This document shows, piece by piece, positions 1-7,978 of a stretch of 64,000 nt of DNA (the first letter of the stretch is position 1; each line of letters begins with the position of its first letter). Under the pieces are notes generated by a model. The model made no database searches. It had not been told where the DNA came from and worked only from the letters and a program-made list of their open reading frames with translations. A program made the position numbers and the translations under genes. The DNA is from Longispora fulva (GTDB lineage: Bacteria; Actinomycetota; Actinomycetes; Mycobacteriales; Micromonosporaceae): the NCBI RefSeq assembly GCF_015751905.1, contig NZ_JADOUF010000001.1:2170001-2234000 (forward strand), written 5' to 3'.

Positions 1-424
1 CACACCGGCCGGTTGGCGGACCGCGGCCACGGGGAGCATGGACCGCCCCGTGCTGAAGTTGTTCGCCCGCGCCCCACGCGGCGGTGAACGCGACTTCGCG
101 GCGGTCGCCGACGGCCTCCTGCTCGGCAGGGCCCGGATCGTGCACAGCACCGTCGGCTTCGTGGACCTCACCCGTCCCGATGTGAGCAAGGTGTCCGCAC
201 TGCGGGCGCTGTGCTCCGAACGCGGCGTCTCCGCCGCTGAGGTCCTCGCGTTCGGCGACGCGGGTGCCGACCTGGAGATGCTGCGCTGGGCCGGCCACGG
301 GGTCGCCGTCGCCAACGCGGAACCGGAAGTACGCGCGGTCGCCGACGCGGTGGCTGGGGACTGCGACGACGAGGGCGTGGCCGCCTACGTGAGCGCGTGC
401 TTCCACCTCGAAGGGCTGGTGTGA
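1..424 (+). CDS. HAD-superfamily (Cof-like) hydrolase, C-terminal part, runs off left edge
   Basis: The reading frame is open from base 2, so the start lies outside the window and only about 140 residues are visible. The visible part carries the late HAD motifs: a conserved Lys in VSKVSALRAL (motif III) and GDAGADLEML (motif IV, the Mg2+-binding Asp pair). It is followed by the GVAVANAEPEV segment typical of Cof-type phosphatases. Family members dephosphorylate small phosphorylated metabolites in the cytoplasm. The stop is 1 base before the MFS gene, so it is probably co-transcribed with the carrier protein, P450 and adenylation genes, but a biosynthetic role is inference. Confidence 0.8.
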   Translation, partial: TPAGWRTAATGSMDRPVLKLFARAPRGGERDFAAVADGLLLGRARIVHSTVGFVDLTRPDVSKVSALRALCSERGVSAAEVLAFGDAGADLEMLRWAGHGVAVANAEPEVRAVADAVAGDCDDEGVAAYVSACFHLEGLV

Positions 425-425
425 G

Positions 426-1772
426 ATGAGTCCGCGCCGTCCCTCGGGCATGCGGGGCTACACCGTCCTGTGGGCCGGGCAGGTGATGTCGGTCAGCGGG
501 GCCCGCATGGTCGCCTTCGCCTTCGGCATCTGGTTGTTCCAGCGCACGCACAGCACGGTCGACCTGGCCGCGATGACCATGACCGCGTTCGTCGCGACCA
601 TGGCGTGCAGCCCGTTCGCGGGCGCCGCGATCGACCGGTTGCCCCGCCGCCTGACCATCGTGGCCAGCGACGCGGGCTCAGGCGTCGTACTTCTCGTGCT
701 CGCGATCCTCTTCGCCACCGGCGGCGTCGAGGTGTGGCAGCTGTACGCGGCGAACGCCGTGATCGGAGCGTTCGTCGCGTTCCAGGGCCCCGCGTACTCG
801 GCGACGATCGCCGTGATGGTCGACGAGAAGCACTACGTCAGGGCCAATGCGATGCGGTCGATGGCCGAGTCCATCCCGAGCATCCTCGCCCCGGCCTCGG
901 GCGCCGCCGTCTTGCAACTCGTCGGCATCGAGGGGGTCGTCCTCGGCGCGCTCGCCGCCTCCCTCGTGGCCGTCGGCACCGCGTTCTGCGCGGCGATTCC
1001 GGACGCCGGCGACCGGGGCGCCGCCCGGCGGCAGGGGCTGTGGTCGGGTGCCTGGTCGGGGTTCCGCTACATCGCCGGACGCCGCGGGCTGCTCGGCATC
1101 CAGCTCACGTTCTTCGCGATCAGCCTGATCTCCGCGATGGGATGGCAGGTCCTCACCCCTATGGTGCTGCTGCGCACCGGGGACGACGAGGTTGCCGCCG
1201 GCCTGGTCCAGACCGTGGGGGCCGTCGGCGGCGTCGTCGGCGGCCTGGTGATGACCGCGTTGCCGTCCCCGGCCCGGCGGATCCGGGGGGCACTGGCGGC
1301 GATCATCGTCTACATGCTCCTCGGGCGGCTCGTCCTGGGCGTCGGCGACGGCCCGCTGTGGTGGGCGGCCGGCTGGTTCAGCGCCTGGTTGTGCATGCCG
1401 TTCCTGCGCGGGTACCTCGACGCGATCTGGCAGCGAAAGGTCGACACCGGCATGCAAGGCCGGGTGTTCGGGGCGCGCCAGTTCCTCGACAACCTGTCGC
1501 TGCCGATCGCATTGGGTGCGGTCGGCCCGCTCGTCGACCGGGTGCTGGAGCCCGGCATGCGTGAGGGCGGGGCACTGGCGGCGGTTTTCGGCGGGCTGGT
1601 GACGCCCGGCCCCGGCGGGGGCATGGCACTCGTCTTCCTGGGTACCGGAGCCGTCGGCACCCTCGTCGGCGTGGCCGCGTTCCTGGTACCGGCCATCCGC
1701 GACGTGGACACCGACCTCCCCGACCACGACCACCGCACGCCGTCGACGACCGAGGAACTGGTGCAGGCGTGA
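426..1772 (+). CDS. MFS transporter, probable exporter
   Basis: A 448-residue integral membrane protein of the major facilitator superfamily, close in pattern to the MFS_3/EntS-like exporters. It begins RGYTVLWAGQVMSVSGARM, the usual first helix of this group, has about 12 hydrophobic segments, and has the basic loop DRLPRRLTI after helix 2. The start lies 2 bases after the upstream stop, so the genes are tightly linked. Its place beside a carrier protein, P450 and adenylation domain suggests export of the small molecule made there. Substrate is unknown. The cytoplasmic tail is Asp- and His-rich (DTDLPDHDHRT). Confidence 0.88.
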   Translation: MSPRRPSGMRGYTVLWAGQVMSVSGARMVAFAFGIWLFQRTHSTVDLAAMTMTAFVATMACSPFAGAAIDRLPRRLTIVASDAGSGVVLLVLAILFATGGVEVWQLYAANAVIGAFVAFQGPAYSATIAVMVDEKHYVRANAMRSMAESIPSILAPASGAAVLQLVGIEGVVLGALAASLVAVGTAFCAAIPDAGDRGAARRQGLWSGAWSGFRYIAGRRGLLGIQLTFFAISLISAMGWQVLTPMVLLRTGDDEVAAGLVQTVGAVGGVVGGLVMTALPSPARRIRGALAAIIVYMLLGRLVLGVGDGPLWWAAGWFSAWLCMPFLRGYLDAIWQRKVDTGMQGRVFGARQFLDNLSLPIALGAVGPLVDRVLEPGMREGGALAAVFGGLVTPGPGGGMALVFLGTGAVGTLVGVAAFLVPAIRDVDTDLPDHDHRTPSTTEELVQA

Positions 1773-1816
1773 TCCCCCTTGACACAGCGACAGCACCGAG
1801 AGCAAAGGAAACGGCC

Positions 1817-2083
1817 ATGACCGAAGCGGCCTTCTACCAGAACATGACGGCCTTCCTCAGCCAGCTCGACGACGAGGCCGGGGCGCCGGACATCGGACCA
1901 GACGACAACCTGTTCGACGAGGGCCTGGTCACGTCCATGTCGGTGGTGCGGATCGTCGCGCACTTCGAGACACTCGTCGGCCACCGCGTCGACGTCGCCC
2001 GGCACGGCCTCGAACGGTTCTTCACCCTCCGCGAGATGTACCAGCTGGCGAACGCTCTGGGAGCTCCCGGTGCGCGCACCTGA
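1817..2083 (+). CDS. Stand-alone peptidyl/acyl carrier protein
   Basis: An 88-residue phosphopantetheine-binding protein. The start at 1817 is chosen because AAAGGAA lies 6 bases upstream; a longer GTG start at 1769 overlaps the MFS stop. The attachment site reads EGLVTSMSVV, so Ser40 is the expected pantetheine site. The usual Asp-Ser-Leu has become Thr-Ser-Met, unusual but still with the serine. The C-terminal helix and DDNLFDEG before the serine fit the carrier fold. It overlaps the P450 gene by 14 bases and lies two genes before the adenylation domain, so it probably carries the amino acid activated there as a thioester for oxidation by the P450. Confidence 0.85.
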   Translation: MTEAAFYQNMTAFLSQLDDEAGAPDIGPDDNLFDEGLVTSMSVVRIVAHFETLVGHRVDVARHGLERFFTLREMYQLANALGAPGART

Positions 2084-3230
2084 CCGGCCGGCGGCCCGGC
2101 TCGACTTCACCGATCCCGGATTCCAGACGAACCCGTGGCCGCTGTACGACTGGCACCGACGCCACGAGCCGGTCACCTACTCGGAGGCGATGAACTGCTA
2201 CTTCGTCTTCGGCTACCGACACGTCAGGCACGTGCTGACGTCGCAGGACTTCACCGCACACCACCCGTTCCGGCGTAGCAGGGTCGCGTTCGGCCCCTCG
2301 GCGCTCGACAGCGAGGGGGTCGTCCACGCCCGGCTGCGCGGCTCGCTCACCGAACCGTTCCGGCCCAGGACGGTGCTCGGGTACCAGCAGGTCATCTCCG
2401 ACATTGTGCGGAGCCTGGTGGACGAACTGCTGCCGTCGGGGCGGCCCGACTGGCTCGACGAGCTCGCGTGGCGGCTGCCCACCCGGGTGGCCTGCCGGAT
2501 CCTGGGCCTCCCCGAGGACGACGACCGGCTGCTGTACCAGATGATGCGGCCCTTGATCCTGTTCGTCGACCACGCCACGGTGGGCTACGCCGACGTGGTG
2601 GGGTGTCGTGACCGGCTCCGCGCCTACCTGCGCGACACCATCGACCTCGGGCTGGACCGCGAAGCGATGCTGCGCGGCATGGTCGAGTCGAGGACGCTCA
2701 CCGACGGGGAGATCGTCGACAATGCGATCCTGCTCCTCGCCGCCGCGACGGAAACGACCTGCTCGGCCGTCATCAACCTCCTCGCGCGGGTGGCGGGCAC
2801 GCCCGGGCTGTGGGCGTCGTTGCGCGCGAACCCGTCGCGCGTGCCCGCCGTGGTGGCCGAGACGCTCCGCCACGAGCCGCCGCTGCACGTCACCTTGCGC
2901 TACGCGGCGGCGGACGTGGAGCTGGCCGGTTGCGCGATCCCGGCCGGCGCCCCGGTGCAGGTGTGCCTCGCCAGCGCCAACCGCGACCCCGACGTGTTCG
3001 CCGACCCCGACACGTGGGACTCGGGCCGCGAACGCCACGTGCCGATGACCTTCGGGGTCGGCAGGCACCACTGCCTCGGATCAGCCCTGGCCCAGGCGGA
3101 GTTGGAGACCCTGGTCCATGAGCTGCTCGGCCGGTTGGCGGACCTGTGGACCACCGCACCGACCGACCTCGCACCGCGCGGGCGCACCTTCCGGAGCGTG
3201 CAGGGCCTCCGGCTGGGCCACCGGCCGTGA
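2070..3230 (+). CDS. Cytochrome P450, likely acting on a carrier-bound amino acid
   Basis: A 386-residue soluble bacterial P450 starting at GTG, overlapping the carrier gene. All hallmark motifs are present: I-helix AAATETT at about residues 224-230, ExxR in ETLRHEP (Glu264, Arg267), and the haem loop FGVGRHHCLG with the axial ligand Cys335. Such enzymes use O2 and electrons from a ferredoxin partner, not encoded here. A P450 beside a free carrier protein and a free adenylation domain is the known arrangement for beta-hydroxylation of carrier-bound amino acids (NovI/NovH in novobiocin, NikQ/NikP1 in nikkomycin). By analogy this one would oxidise the aminoacyl-carrier; the position oxidised is unknown. 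Confidence 0.92.
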   Translation: MRAPDRPAARLDFTDPGFQTNPWPLYDWHRRHEPVTYSEAMNCYFVFGYRHVRHVLTSQDFTAHHPFRRSRVAFGPSALDSEGVVHARLRGSLTEPFRPRTVLGYQQVISDIVRSLVDELLPSGRPDWLDELAWRLPTRVACRILGLPEDDDRLLYQMMRPLILFVDHATVGYADVVGCRDRLRAYLRDTIDLGLDREAMLRGMVESRTLTDGEIVDNAILLLAAATETTCSAVINLLARVAGTPGLWASLRANPSRVPAVVAETLRHEPPLHVTLRYAAADVELAGCAIPAGAPVQVCLASANRDPDVFADPDTWDSGRERHVPMTFGVGRHHCLGSALAQAELETLVHELLGRLADLWTTAPTDLAPRGRTFRSVQGLRLGHRP

Positions 3231-4750
3231 GCGCGGCGATGGATTCGCTGGTCGCCCGGTTCGCGGCCAGGGTCGCCGCCGCGCCCGGGGCACCCGCTGT
3301 CGTCGACGGCGCACTGTCACTCAGCTACGCGGACCTGGACCGCTGGTCCGACGCGGTGCACGCCCGGCTGCTCGCGGAGGGCGTCCGGGAGGGGCAGCTG
3401 GTGGGGTTGAGCGTGTCCCGCGGCGCGCGGGCCGTGGCGGGGATCATCGGGATACTCAAGGCGGGATGCGCCTACGTCCCGCTCGACCCGGCCTACCCGG
3501 CGGCCCGGCGGAACCTGATGACCGCGGACTCCGGCGTCCCAGTGGTTCTGGTCGACGCCCCGGACCGTTCGGCCGGGGTCGCCGCAGGCGCGGTGCGGAC
3601 CGCCGTCCTGCCCGGCCCGTTCGAATCCGCCGACCGAACCACGTCGTCCTGGCCGGTGGACGCGGACGCGCCGGCCTACGTCATCTACACGTCCGGCTCG
3701 ACCGGTACGCCCAAAGGCGTGCCGGTCCGGCACCGCCAGATCCTGGACCTGTTCGACGCGTCGGCCCGCCACTTCACCTTCCTGGCGTCTGACGCGTGGA
3801 CCCTGTTCCACTCGCACAGTTTCGACTTCTCGGTATGGGAGATGTGGGGCGCGCTGCTGCACGGCGCCCGCCTCGTGTGCGTGCCCGACTCCGCGCGCGT
3901 CGTTCCGGCCGGGTTCGTCGAACTGCTGGTCCGGGAACGGATCACGGTACTCAACGCCGTGCCGTCCGTATTCGGCCACCTCCTCCGCGGGACCGACCAT
4001 GCCATGTTGGCCCTGCGGTACGTCGTCTTCGGCGGGGAGTCCGTCGACCCGGCCGCGCTGGCCGGCTGGCTGGTCCCGGGCGCACCCGAACTGGTCAACA
4101 TGTACGGCATCACCGAGACGACCGTGCACGTCACCCACCGCCGGATGACGACGGAGGACCTGCGGTTCACGGGGCCCGGCACCCTGATCGGCGTCCCCCT
4201 GCCCCACCTGGACGTGCTCCTGCTCGACGTGGAAGGCCGGCCGGTCCCGGCGGGCGCGCGCGGCGAACTGCACGTGGGCGGGTCGGGAGTGGCCGACGGC
4301 TACCTGGGCCGACCGGAACTCACGGCGAGCCGCTTCCCCGTGCTGCCGGGCCTGGACGGCGAGCCGTGCCGGTACTTCCGGTCCGGGGACATGGCGAGCT
4401 GGTCGGCAGAGCACGGCAGCCTCGTCTACCACGGCCGCCTGGACGACCAGGTGCAGATCCGCGGATTCCGGATCGAACTCGGCGAGGTCGAGGCCGCGTT
4501 GCGGGCCGGCACGGGGGTGGCCGGCACGGGGGTGGCCGACGCGGTGGTGGCGGTGGAGCGCAACGACCATGGCGAGGATGTCCTCGTCGCGTGCGTGGTG
4601 CCTGCGGGCATGGCACGTCCGTCGGCGCGGGCACTGCGCCGCGAGGTCGCGTTGACGCTCCCCCGGCACATGGTGCCAGAGCGGATTCGCGTGATCGACG
4701 AACTGCCCCGCACCGCGTCGGGCAAGGTCGACCGGCGCAACACGGGTTGA
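3227..4750 (+). CDS. Stand-alone NRPS adenylation domain, predicted threonine-activating
   Basis: About 507 residues if started at GTG 3227, which overlaps the P450 stop (GTGA); ATG 3239 is an alternative. It forms an aminoacyl-AMP and loads a carrier protein. Core motifs are intact: YVIYTSGSTGTPKG (A3, about residues 150-163), FDFSVWEM (A4, Asp200), NMYGITETTVH (A5), YRSGD-like and IRGFRIELGEVE (A7/A8), and ASGKVDR with catalytic Lys500 (A10). Aligning by eye to GrsA gives pocket residues D-F-W-N-V-G-M-V-H-K, which matches the threonine code. No carrier domain is fused; the free carrier at 1817 probably takes that role. A 15-base tandem repeat sits just after A8. Confidence 0.9.
   Translation: MSAAMDSLVARFAARVAAAPGAPAVVDGALSLSYADLDRWSDAVHARLLAEGVREGQLVGLSVSRGARAVAGIIGILKAGCAYVPLDPAYPAARRNLMTADSGVPVVLVDAPDRSAGVAAGAVRTAVLPGPFESADRTTSSWPVDADAPAYVIYTSGSTGTPKGVPVRHRQILDLFDASARHFTFLASDAWTLFHSHSFDFSVWEMWGALLHGARLVCVPDSARVVPAGFVELLVRERITVLNAVPSVFGHLLRGTDHAMLALRYVVFGGESVDPAALAGWLVPGAPELVNMYGITETTVHVTHRRMTTEDLRFTGPGTLIGVPLPHLDVLLLDVEGRPVPAGARGELHVGGSGVADGYLGRPELTASRFPVLPGLDGEPCRYFRSGDMASWSAEHGSLVYHGRLDDQVQIRGFRIELGEVEAALRAGTGVAGTGVADAVVAVERNDHGEDVLVACVVPAGMARPSARALRREVALTLPRHMVPERIRVIDELPRTASGKVDRRNTG
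4504..4535 (+). repeat. In-frame 15-bp tandem duplication in the adenylation gene
   Basis: The unit GGCCGGCACGGGGGT occurs twice back to back and adds the duplicated peptide AGTGV-AGTGV directly after the A8 motif (EVEAALR). The reading frame is kept. It lies in a loop of the small C-terminal subdomain. Confidence 0.75.
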
Positions 4751-4814
4751 CATCGACCGGCCCACGACGAGGGAAGGCGGCGCCGCGTTCAGTAAGGGCC
4801 CGTGACGGGATCGC

Positions 4815-5381
4815 TCAGGACACCGGCGGGTCCGTGCGGAGCCGCGCGTGCAGATGTTCGTCGTGTAGTCGCCCGTCCGCGTACCGGTACGAGGACCGGG
4901 TCACCCCTTCCAGCGCGAACCCGGATCTCTCCGCCACCCGGCATGACGCCGTGTTGTGGGTCGAGTGCAGCAGACCGATCCGGACCAGGTCCAGCGCGTC
5001 ATATCCCCAGCGGCAGATCGAGTTCACCGCGGCCACCGCGATGCCCCGTCCACGAGCCCAGGGCGCGACGGTGTAGCCGACCTCAGCCGACTGCTGCGCG
5101 GAGTCGATGTGGTGCAGGACGACAATCCCCAGAAGTCTGTCCTCGGTCGCGTTCGACACGATGAACGTCGCCCTCGTGCCGTCGCTCCAGTCAGCCATCC
5201 GCTCGCACCACTCGCGGGCCGCGGCCTCGTGCGGGAGTCCACCGATCTGCATGTTCCAGCGCAGGATCGCCGGATCGTCGGCCATCGACCACAGGTCGGC
5301 CGCGTCACGGGTCGACGGTGGACGTAGTTGGTAACGACCGGTTGCGATCTCGACGAGGTCTATCGGTGGGTTCGCGCTCAT
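4815..5381 (-). CDS. GNAT N-acetyltransferase, RimJ/RimL-like
   Basis: A 188-residue acetyl-CoA-dependent acyltransferase. It begins with the strand YQLRPPSTRDAADLW common to the RimJ/RimL group, and carries the acetyl-CoA loop APWARGRGIA (motif A) and the C-terminal NTASCRVAERSGFALEG (motif B), which is nearly diagnostic for that group. RimJ/L relatives acetylate protein N-termini or small amines such as aminoglycosides; the substrate here cannot be told. It is convergent with the adenylation gene, 64 bases away, and is not part of that operon. Confidence 0.88.
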   Translation of the reverse strand: MSANPPIDLVEIATGRYQLRPPSTRDAADLWSMADDPAILRWNMQIGGLPHEAAAREWCERMADWSDGTRATFIVSNATEDRLLGIVVLHHIDSAQQSAEVGYTVAPWARGRGIAVAAVNSICRWGYDALDLVRIGLLHSTHNTASCRVAERSGFALEGVTRSSYRYADGRLHDEHLHARLRTDPPVS

Positions 5382-5405
5382 GGATGATCATTGTGCCGGG
5401 CGATG

Positions 5406-5426
5406 AAGCCGGCCGCACCGGCTTTT
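5406..5426 (-). terminator. Hairpin downstream of the monooxygenase-like gene
   Basis: AAGCCGG and CCGGCTT form a 7-bp stem around loop CCGCA, about 45 bases past the stop of the small minus-strand gene at 5471. The T-run lies on the plus-strand side (TTTT), so it may also act on plus-strand transcripts. Confidence 0.4.
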
Positions 5427-5470
5427 GACGCGGTCGGAGGCGGCTTGGTCGACTGGGCCGAATGGACGGC

Positions 5471-5773
5471 CTACGGGTGGATCTCGGCGGCGACGTCGTA
5501 GGTGCCCGGCACGAAGCCGTCCACGTGCGCTCTGAGGCGCCCGACGTGCTCGCCGAACTGCGGGCTGGACCGCCACCGGGCGAGCGTGTCGGCGTCGGGC
5601 CAGCCGCCGAAGCTGATGTAGTGCTGCGGATCAGCCTGGTCGCGCAGCAGGTGGGCGACGTCGCCCTGCCCCGCGAACTCGACAGCCGTCCAGTCGGCGA
5701 ACGCCTGCCACGTGGCCACGAACTCTTCCTCATGACCAGGCTTCACTGTCCAGATTCCCACGGAATACACCAT
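5471..5773 (-). CDS. Antibiotic biosynthesis monooxygenase (ABM) domain protein
   Basis: A 100-residue single-domain protein starting at ATG 5773, with GGAA about 9 bases upstream; the frame stays open further 5' without a better start. The pattern MVYSVGIWTVKPGHEEEF at the N-terminus, then HYISFGGWPDADTLARWRSS, is that of the dimeric alpha-beta barrel ABM family. Members include cofactor-free monooxygenases such as ActVA-Orf6, haem-degrading enzymes and many of unknown role. No active-site residue can be assigned with confidence and there is no biosynthetic cluster next to it, so the function is open. Confidence 0.8.
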   Translation of the reverse strand: MVYSVGIWTVKPGHEEEFVATWQAFADWTAVEFAGQGDVAHLLRDQADPQHYISFGGWPDADTLARWRSSPQFGEHVGRLRAHVDGFVPGTYDVAAEIHP

Positions 5774-5851
5774 CTCATGAGTATTCCAGTCGATCCCGCT
5801 CCCAGAAGCCGGTTCTGAGATGCGCTTCTCAGAGGCGCTCACCATGCACGG

Positions 5852-5870
5852 GGTGGGACTCTTCGCGTGG
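5852..5870. repeat. Copy 1 of a dispersed 19-base intergenic sequence
   Basis: GGTGGGACTCTTCGCGTGG is found here and again, same orientation, at 57028-57046, both outside genes. Similarity continues loosely for about 15 bases downstream (GCC..., CC, CGTTC). It lies between the ABM gene and the membrane protein gene. Function unknown. Confidence 0.6.
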
Positions 5871-5953
5871 ATGCCACCCCGCGTTCCAGGCCGGGTCACC
5901 CGCCCACCGACCGGGCAACGCCGACCTGACGAACAGGCCCGTGTGACAGTGGG

Positions 5954-6997
5954 TCATTGCCAGTCGGCCCGGTCCGGGTAGAGGGTGAGTCCGCTGAACA
6001 CCGCTGCCGCCGTGCCCTCCGCCGGCATCTGGCCCGGTTCGCGAGCGGTCGCGAGCACGGTGACGCTCAGACCCCGCACGTCGAACACGGTCACCTGGTC
6101 GTGGCCGACGGTCTTGTCCACGGCGCGGTCGGCGCTGGCCGGGTGTCCGTCGACGGTGGTGTTGACCGTGGCACCGCCGTGGCCGGTTCCCGGCTTGACC
6201 GTGACGCTGGTGTAGTCCCTGCCGAGCGTTCCGGCCCGGCGGTACAGGACGGTGGCCTGCCACGGGTCGCCCGTGTCGAGTTCCACGGACTCGATCCTCT
6301 GATCGGCGAGGGCGGCTGTCACGGGCAGCCGGATCAGCCCGCCGGTGGCGAACCGCGCTCCGTCGGCGATCCGGTGCGCCACCTCCCTGGGGTCGCCGGC
6401 CTGTCGGACCTCCACCTGCGCCCAGGCGTGTGGCGCGTACTGCCAGCGCAACCGGGCGGTGTCGCCGCTGTCGTTCGACCGGGTGGCCCAGTGCGCGGCC
6501 GCACCGTGCACGGCGGGCGCCGGGGTGGTGACCGGCTCGCCCGCCAGGACGTCCATGGCGTCGCCTGCGCCGGCCGCGAACGCCGTGAACGACATCCGGC
6601 CGGCCGGATCGGGGTCAGTGGCAGGCCCGCCGCAGGTCAGTGGACATGTCGGGGGCCGGGAAGCCAGGTGGAAGCTACTGATGGACGCGCCGATGTAGCG
6701 GACGGGCAGGAGGTCAGGAGTCCAGTCGAGCTGGGCGAACTGGACCCGGGGATTGAACTCGCCGGGCGCCTCCCGCAGGCTGCGGCCCTCCGCGAACGGC
6801 GGGGCGGGAGCGTGGGAGCCAGGCAACCCCCATACCGCGACGGTGGCTGCGACGACCAGGCACAGAGAGGCCGCGACAGTGGCTAGGACGCGTCGGGTTC
6901 GTCTCGTGTGGCGGGCGTCATTGACGGCGCGGTCGAGGTCCACGGCGGAAGGTGGCAGGTCGGCCAGTCGGGCCGCGAAGATCTCTCGGATGTCCAT
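5954..6997 (-). CDS. Membrane-anchored extracytoplasmic protein paired with a SigE-family sigma factor
   Basis: 347 residues with one transmembrane segment at about residues 36-58 (RRVLATVAASLCLVVAA...). A short cytoplasmic N-terminus (about 35 residues) precedes it, and an approximately 290-residue outside domain follows. The ATG immediately follows the stop of the sigma gene with no gap, so the two are translationally coupled. This layout is the common one for SigE-family sigma factors and their cognate regulators, so an anti-sigma-like role is plausible. No zinc-binding anti-sigma motif (HxxxCxxC) is visible in the short cytoplasmic part, so the name is not claimed. No enzymatic motif was recognised outside. 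Confidence 0.75.
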   Translation of the reverse strand: MDIREIFAARLADLPPSAVDLDRAVNDARHTRRTRRVLATVAASLCLVVAATVAVWGLPGSHAPAPPFAEGRSLREAPGEFNPRVQFAQLDWTPDLLPVRYIGASISSFHLASRPPTCPLTCGGPATDPDPAGRMSFTAFAAGAGDAMDVLAGEPVTTPAPAVHGAAAHWATRSNDSGDTARLRWQYAPHAWAQVEVRQAGDPREVAHRIADGARFATGGLIRLPVTAALADQRIESVELDTGDPWQATVLYRRAGTLGRDYTSVTVKPGTGHGGATVNTTVDGHPASADRAVDKTVGHDQVTVFDVRGLSVTVLATAREPGQMPAEGTAAAVFSGLTLYPDRADWQ

Positions 6998-7477
6998 TCA
7001 GCTCTCCTGGTGGGTCAGATGTGCGCGCAAGGTGGCCAGACCGCAGGCGGTCTGACTCTTGACGGTCCCTTCCGAGCAGCGCAAGGCATCGGCGGTCTCC
7101 GCGACGGACAGATCCAGGTAAAACCGCAAGACCAGCGTCGCCCGCTGCCGCGCGGGCACCGCGGCAAGGGCCGTGCGGACCGCCACCCCCGTGGTGGGGT
7201 CCGCCTCCCCGACCATCTCCGGCGGATCCGCCACGAGCAGGACCCGTTTGCGCCACCGGGCCCGGCGCTCGCCCAAAAACACCCGCAACATGATCGTGCG
7301 GACATAGGCGTCCACACTGTCGGCCTGCCGCGCCCGCCGCCAGTACAGATACAACCGGGTGATCGTCACCTGCACCAGATCATCGGCGTCGTGCCAGTCC
7401 GGACACAACAGATGAGCCACCCTCCGCAGCCAGTCCATCCGCTCCCGGACATAGCCCACAAACTCCGCGTCACTCAC
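6998..7477 (-). CDS. RNA polymerase sigma factor, SigE family (ECF type)
   Basis: A 159-residue sigma-70 family protein with only regions 2 and 4. Region 2 has EFVGYVRERMDWLRRVAHLL and DWHDADDLVQVTITRLYLYW, the latter being the core-binding and -10-recognition part of the actinobacterial SigE family. Region 4 ends with the helix-turn-helix SVAETADALRCSEGTVKSQ, which contacts the -35 element. It directs RNA polymerase to a small regulon, probably including its own operon. It is followed without gap by a membrane protein that probably senses a signal outside the cell. Confidence 0.92.
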   Translation of the reverse strand: MSDAEFVGYVRERMDWLRRVAHLLCPDWHDADDLVQVTITRLYLYWRRARQADSVDAYVRTIMLRVFLGERRARWRKRVLLVADPPEMVGEADPTTGVAVRTALAAVPARQRATLVLRFYLDLSVAETADALRCSEGTVKSQTACGLATLRAHLTHQES

Positions 7478-7505
7478 CGAATCCCCGCCTCTACGCTGCC
7501 TCTAC

Positions 7506-7967
7506 TCACCCTGATGGACACGGAGCGCCCCCAGGTTGCACCGTGACAGCACAAGAAGTCACAGGGCTCTCACGCAGTTGACGGGCCCCGACATTCATCG
7601 GAGCCCGTCGACCGCGTTGACGTGCACGGCCACGCCTACCTGCTGAGCATGTCCGAAAGGACTTCACCAGCGGTTCGCCGTGGGGAACCTGAATATCACC
7701 AGGTCTTGACGTACATCGGATGAACATCAGGTCGTGCCGGGCATTGCCCGGAGTCCTTGGGCCCATCGCGACGCCGGCGCCGGTCTTCCACGTGGTGCTG
7801 CCCCAGTTCTGCAGGGCTCCATTTCCCTGCCCACCGCTGTGCGCTGCCGTGGTCACGTAGTCGTTGCCGTCGGCGCTCCAGTGGACTCCGAAACCGGCGG
7901 TGCAGTAGTGCGTGAACCCCTGGGTGTCCACTGTCCGGATCAACGCACCGCCGTGACGGATGGTCAT
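7506..7967 (-). pseudogene. Remnant of a trypsin-like (S1) serine protease
   Basis: The first about 90 residues resemble the start of secreted actinobacterial S1 proteases. CTAGFGVHWSADGNDYVTTAAH gives the strand before the catalytic His, and NARHDLMFIR matches the segment holding the catalytic Asp. The GDSGG segment with the catalytic Ser is absent, there is no signal peptide or pro-region, and the C-terminal part turns into Arg-rich non-family sequence (GRRGRARQRGRRAP), as expected after a frameshift or deletion. The gene for the ECF sigma factor ends 12 bases upstream. I regard it as a decayed gene rather than a working enzyme. Confidence 0.5.
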
Positions 7968-7978
7968 GGGTGGGTCGG

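Noticed and set aside
3610-3625. GTTCGAATCC, resembling a tRNA T-arm
   Set aside because: It lies inside the adenylation coding sequence and no cloverleaf can be built around it.
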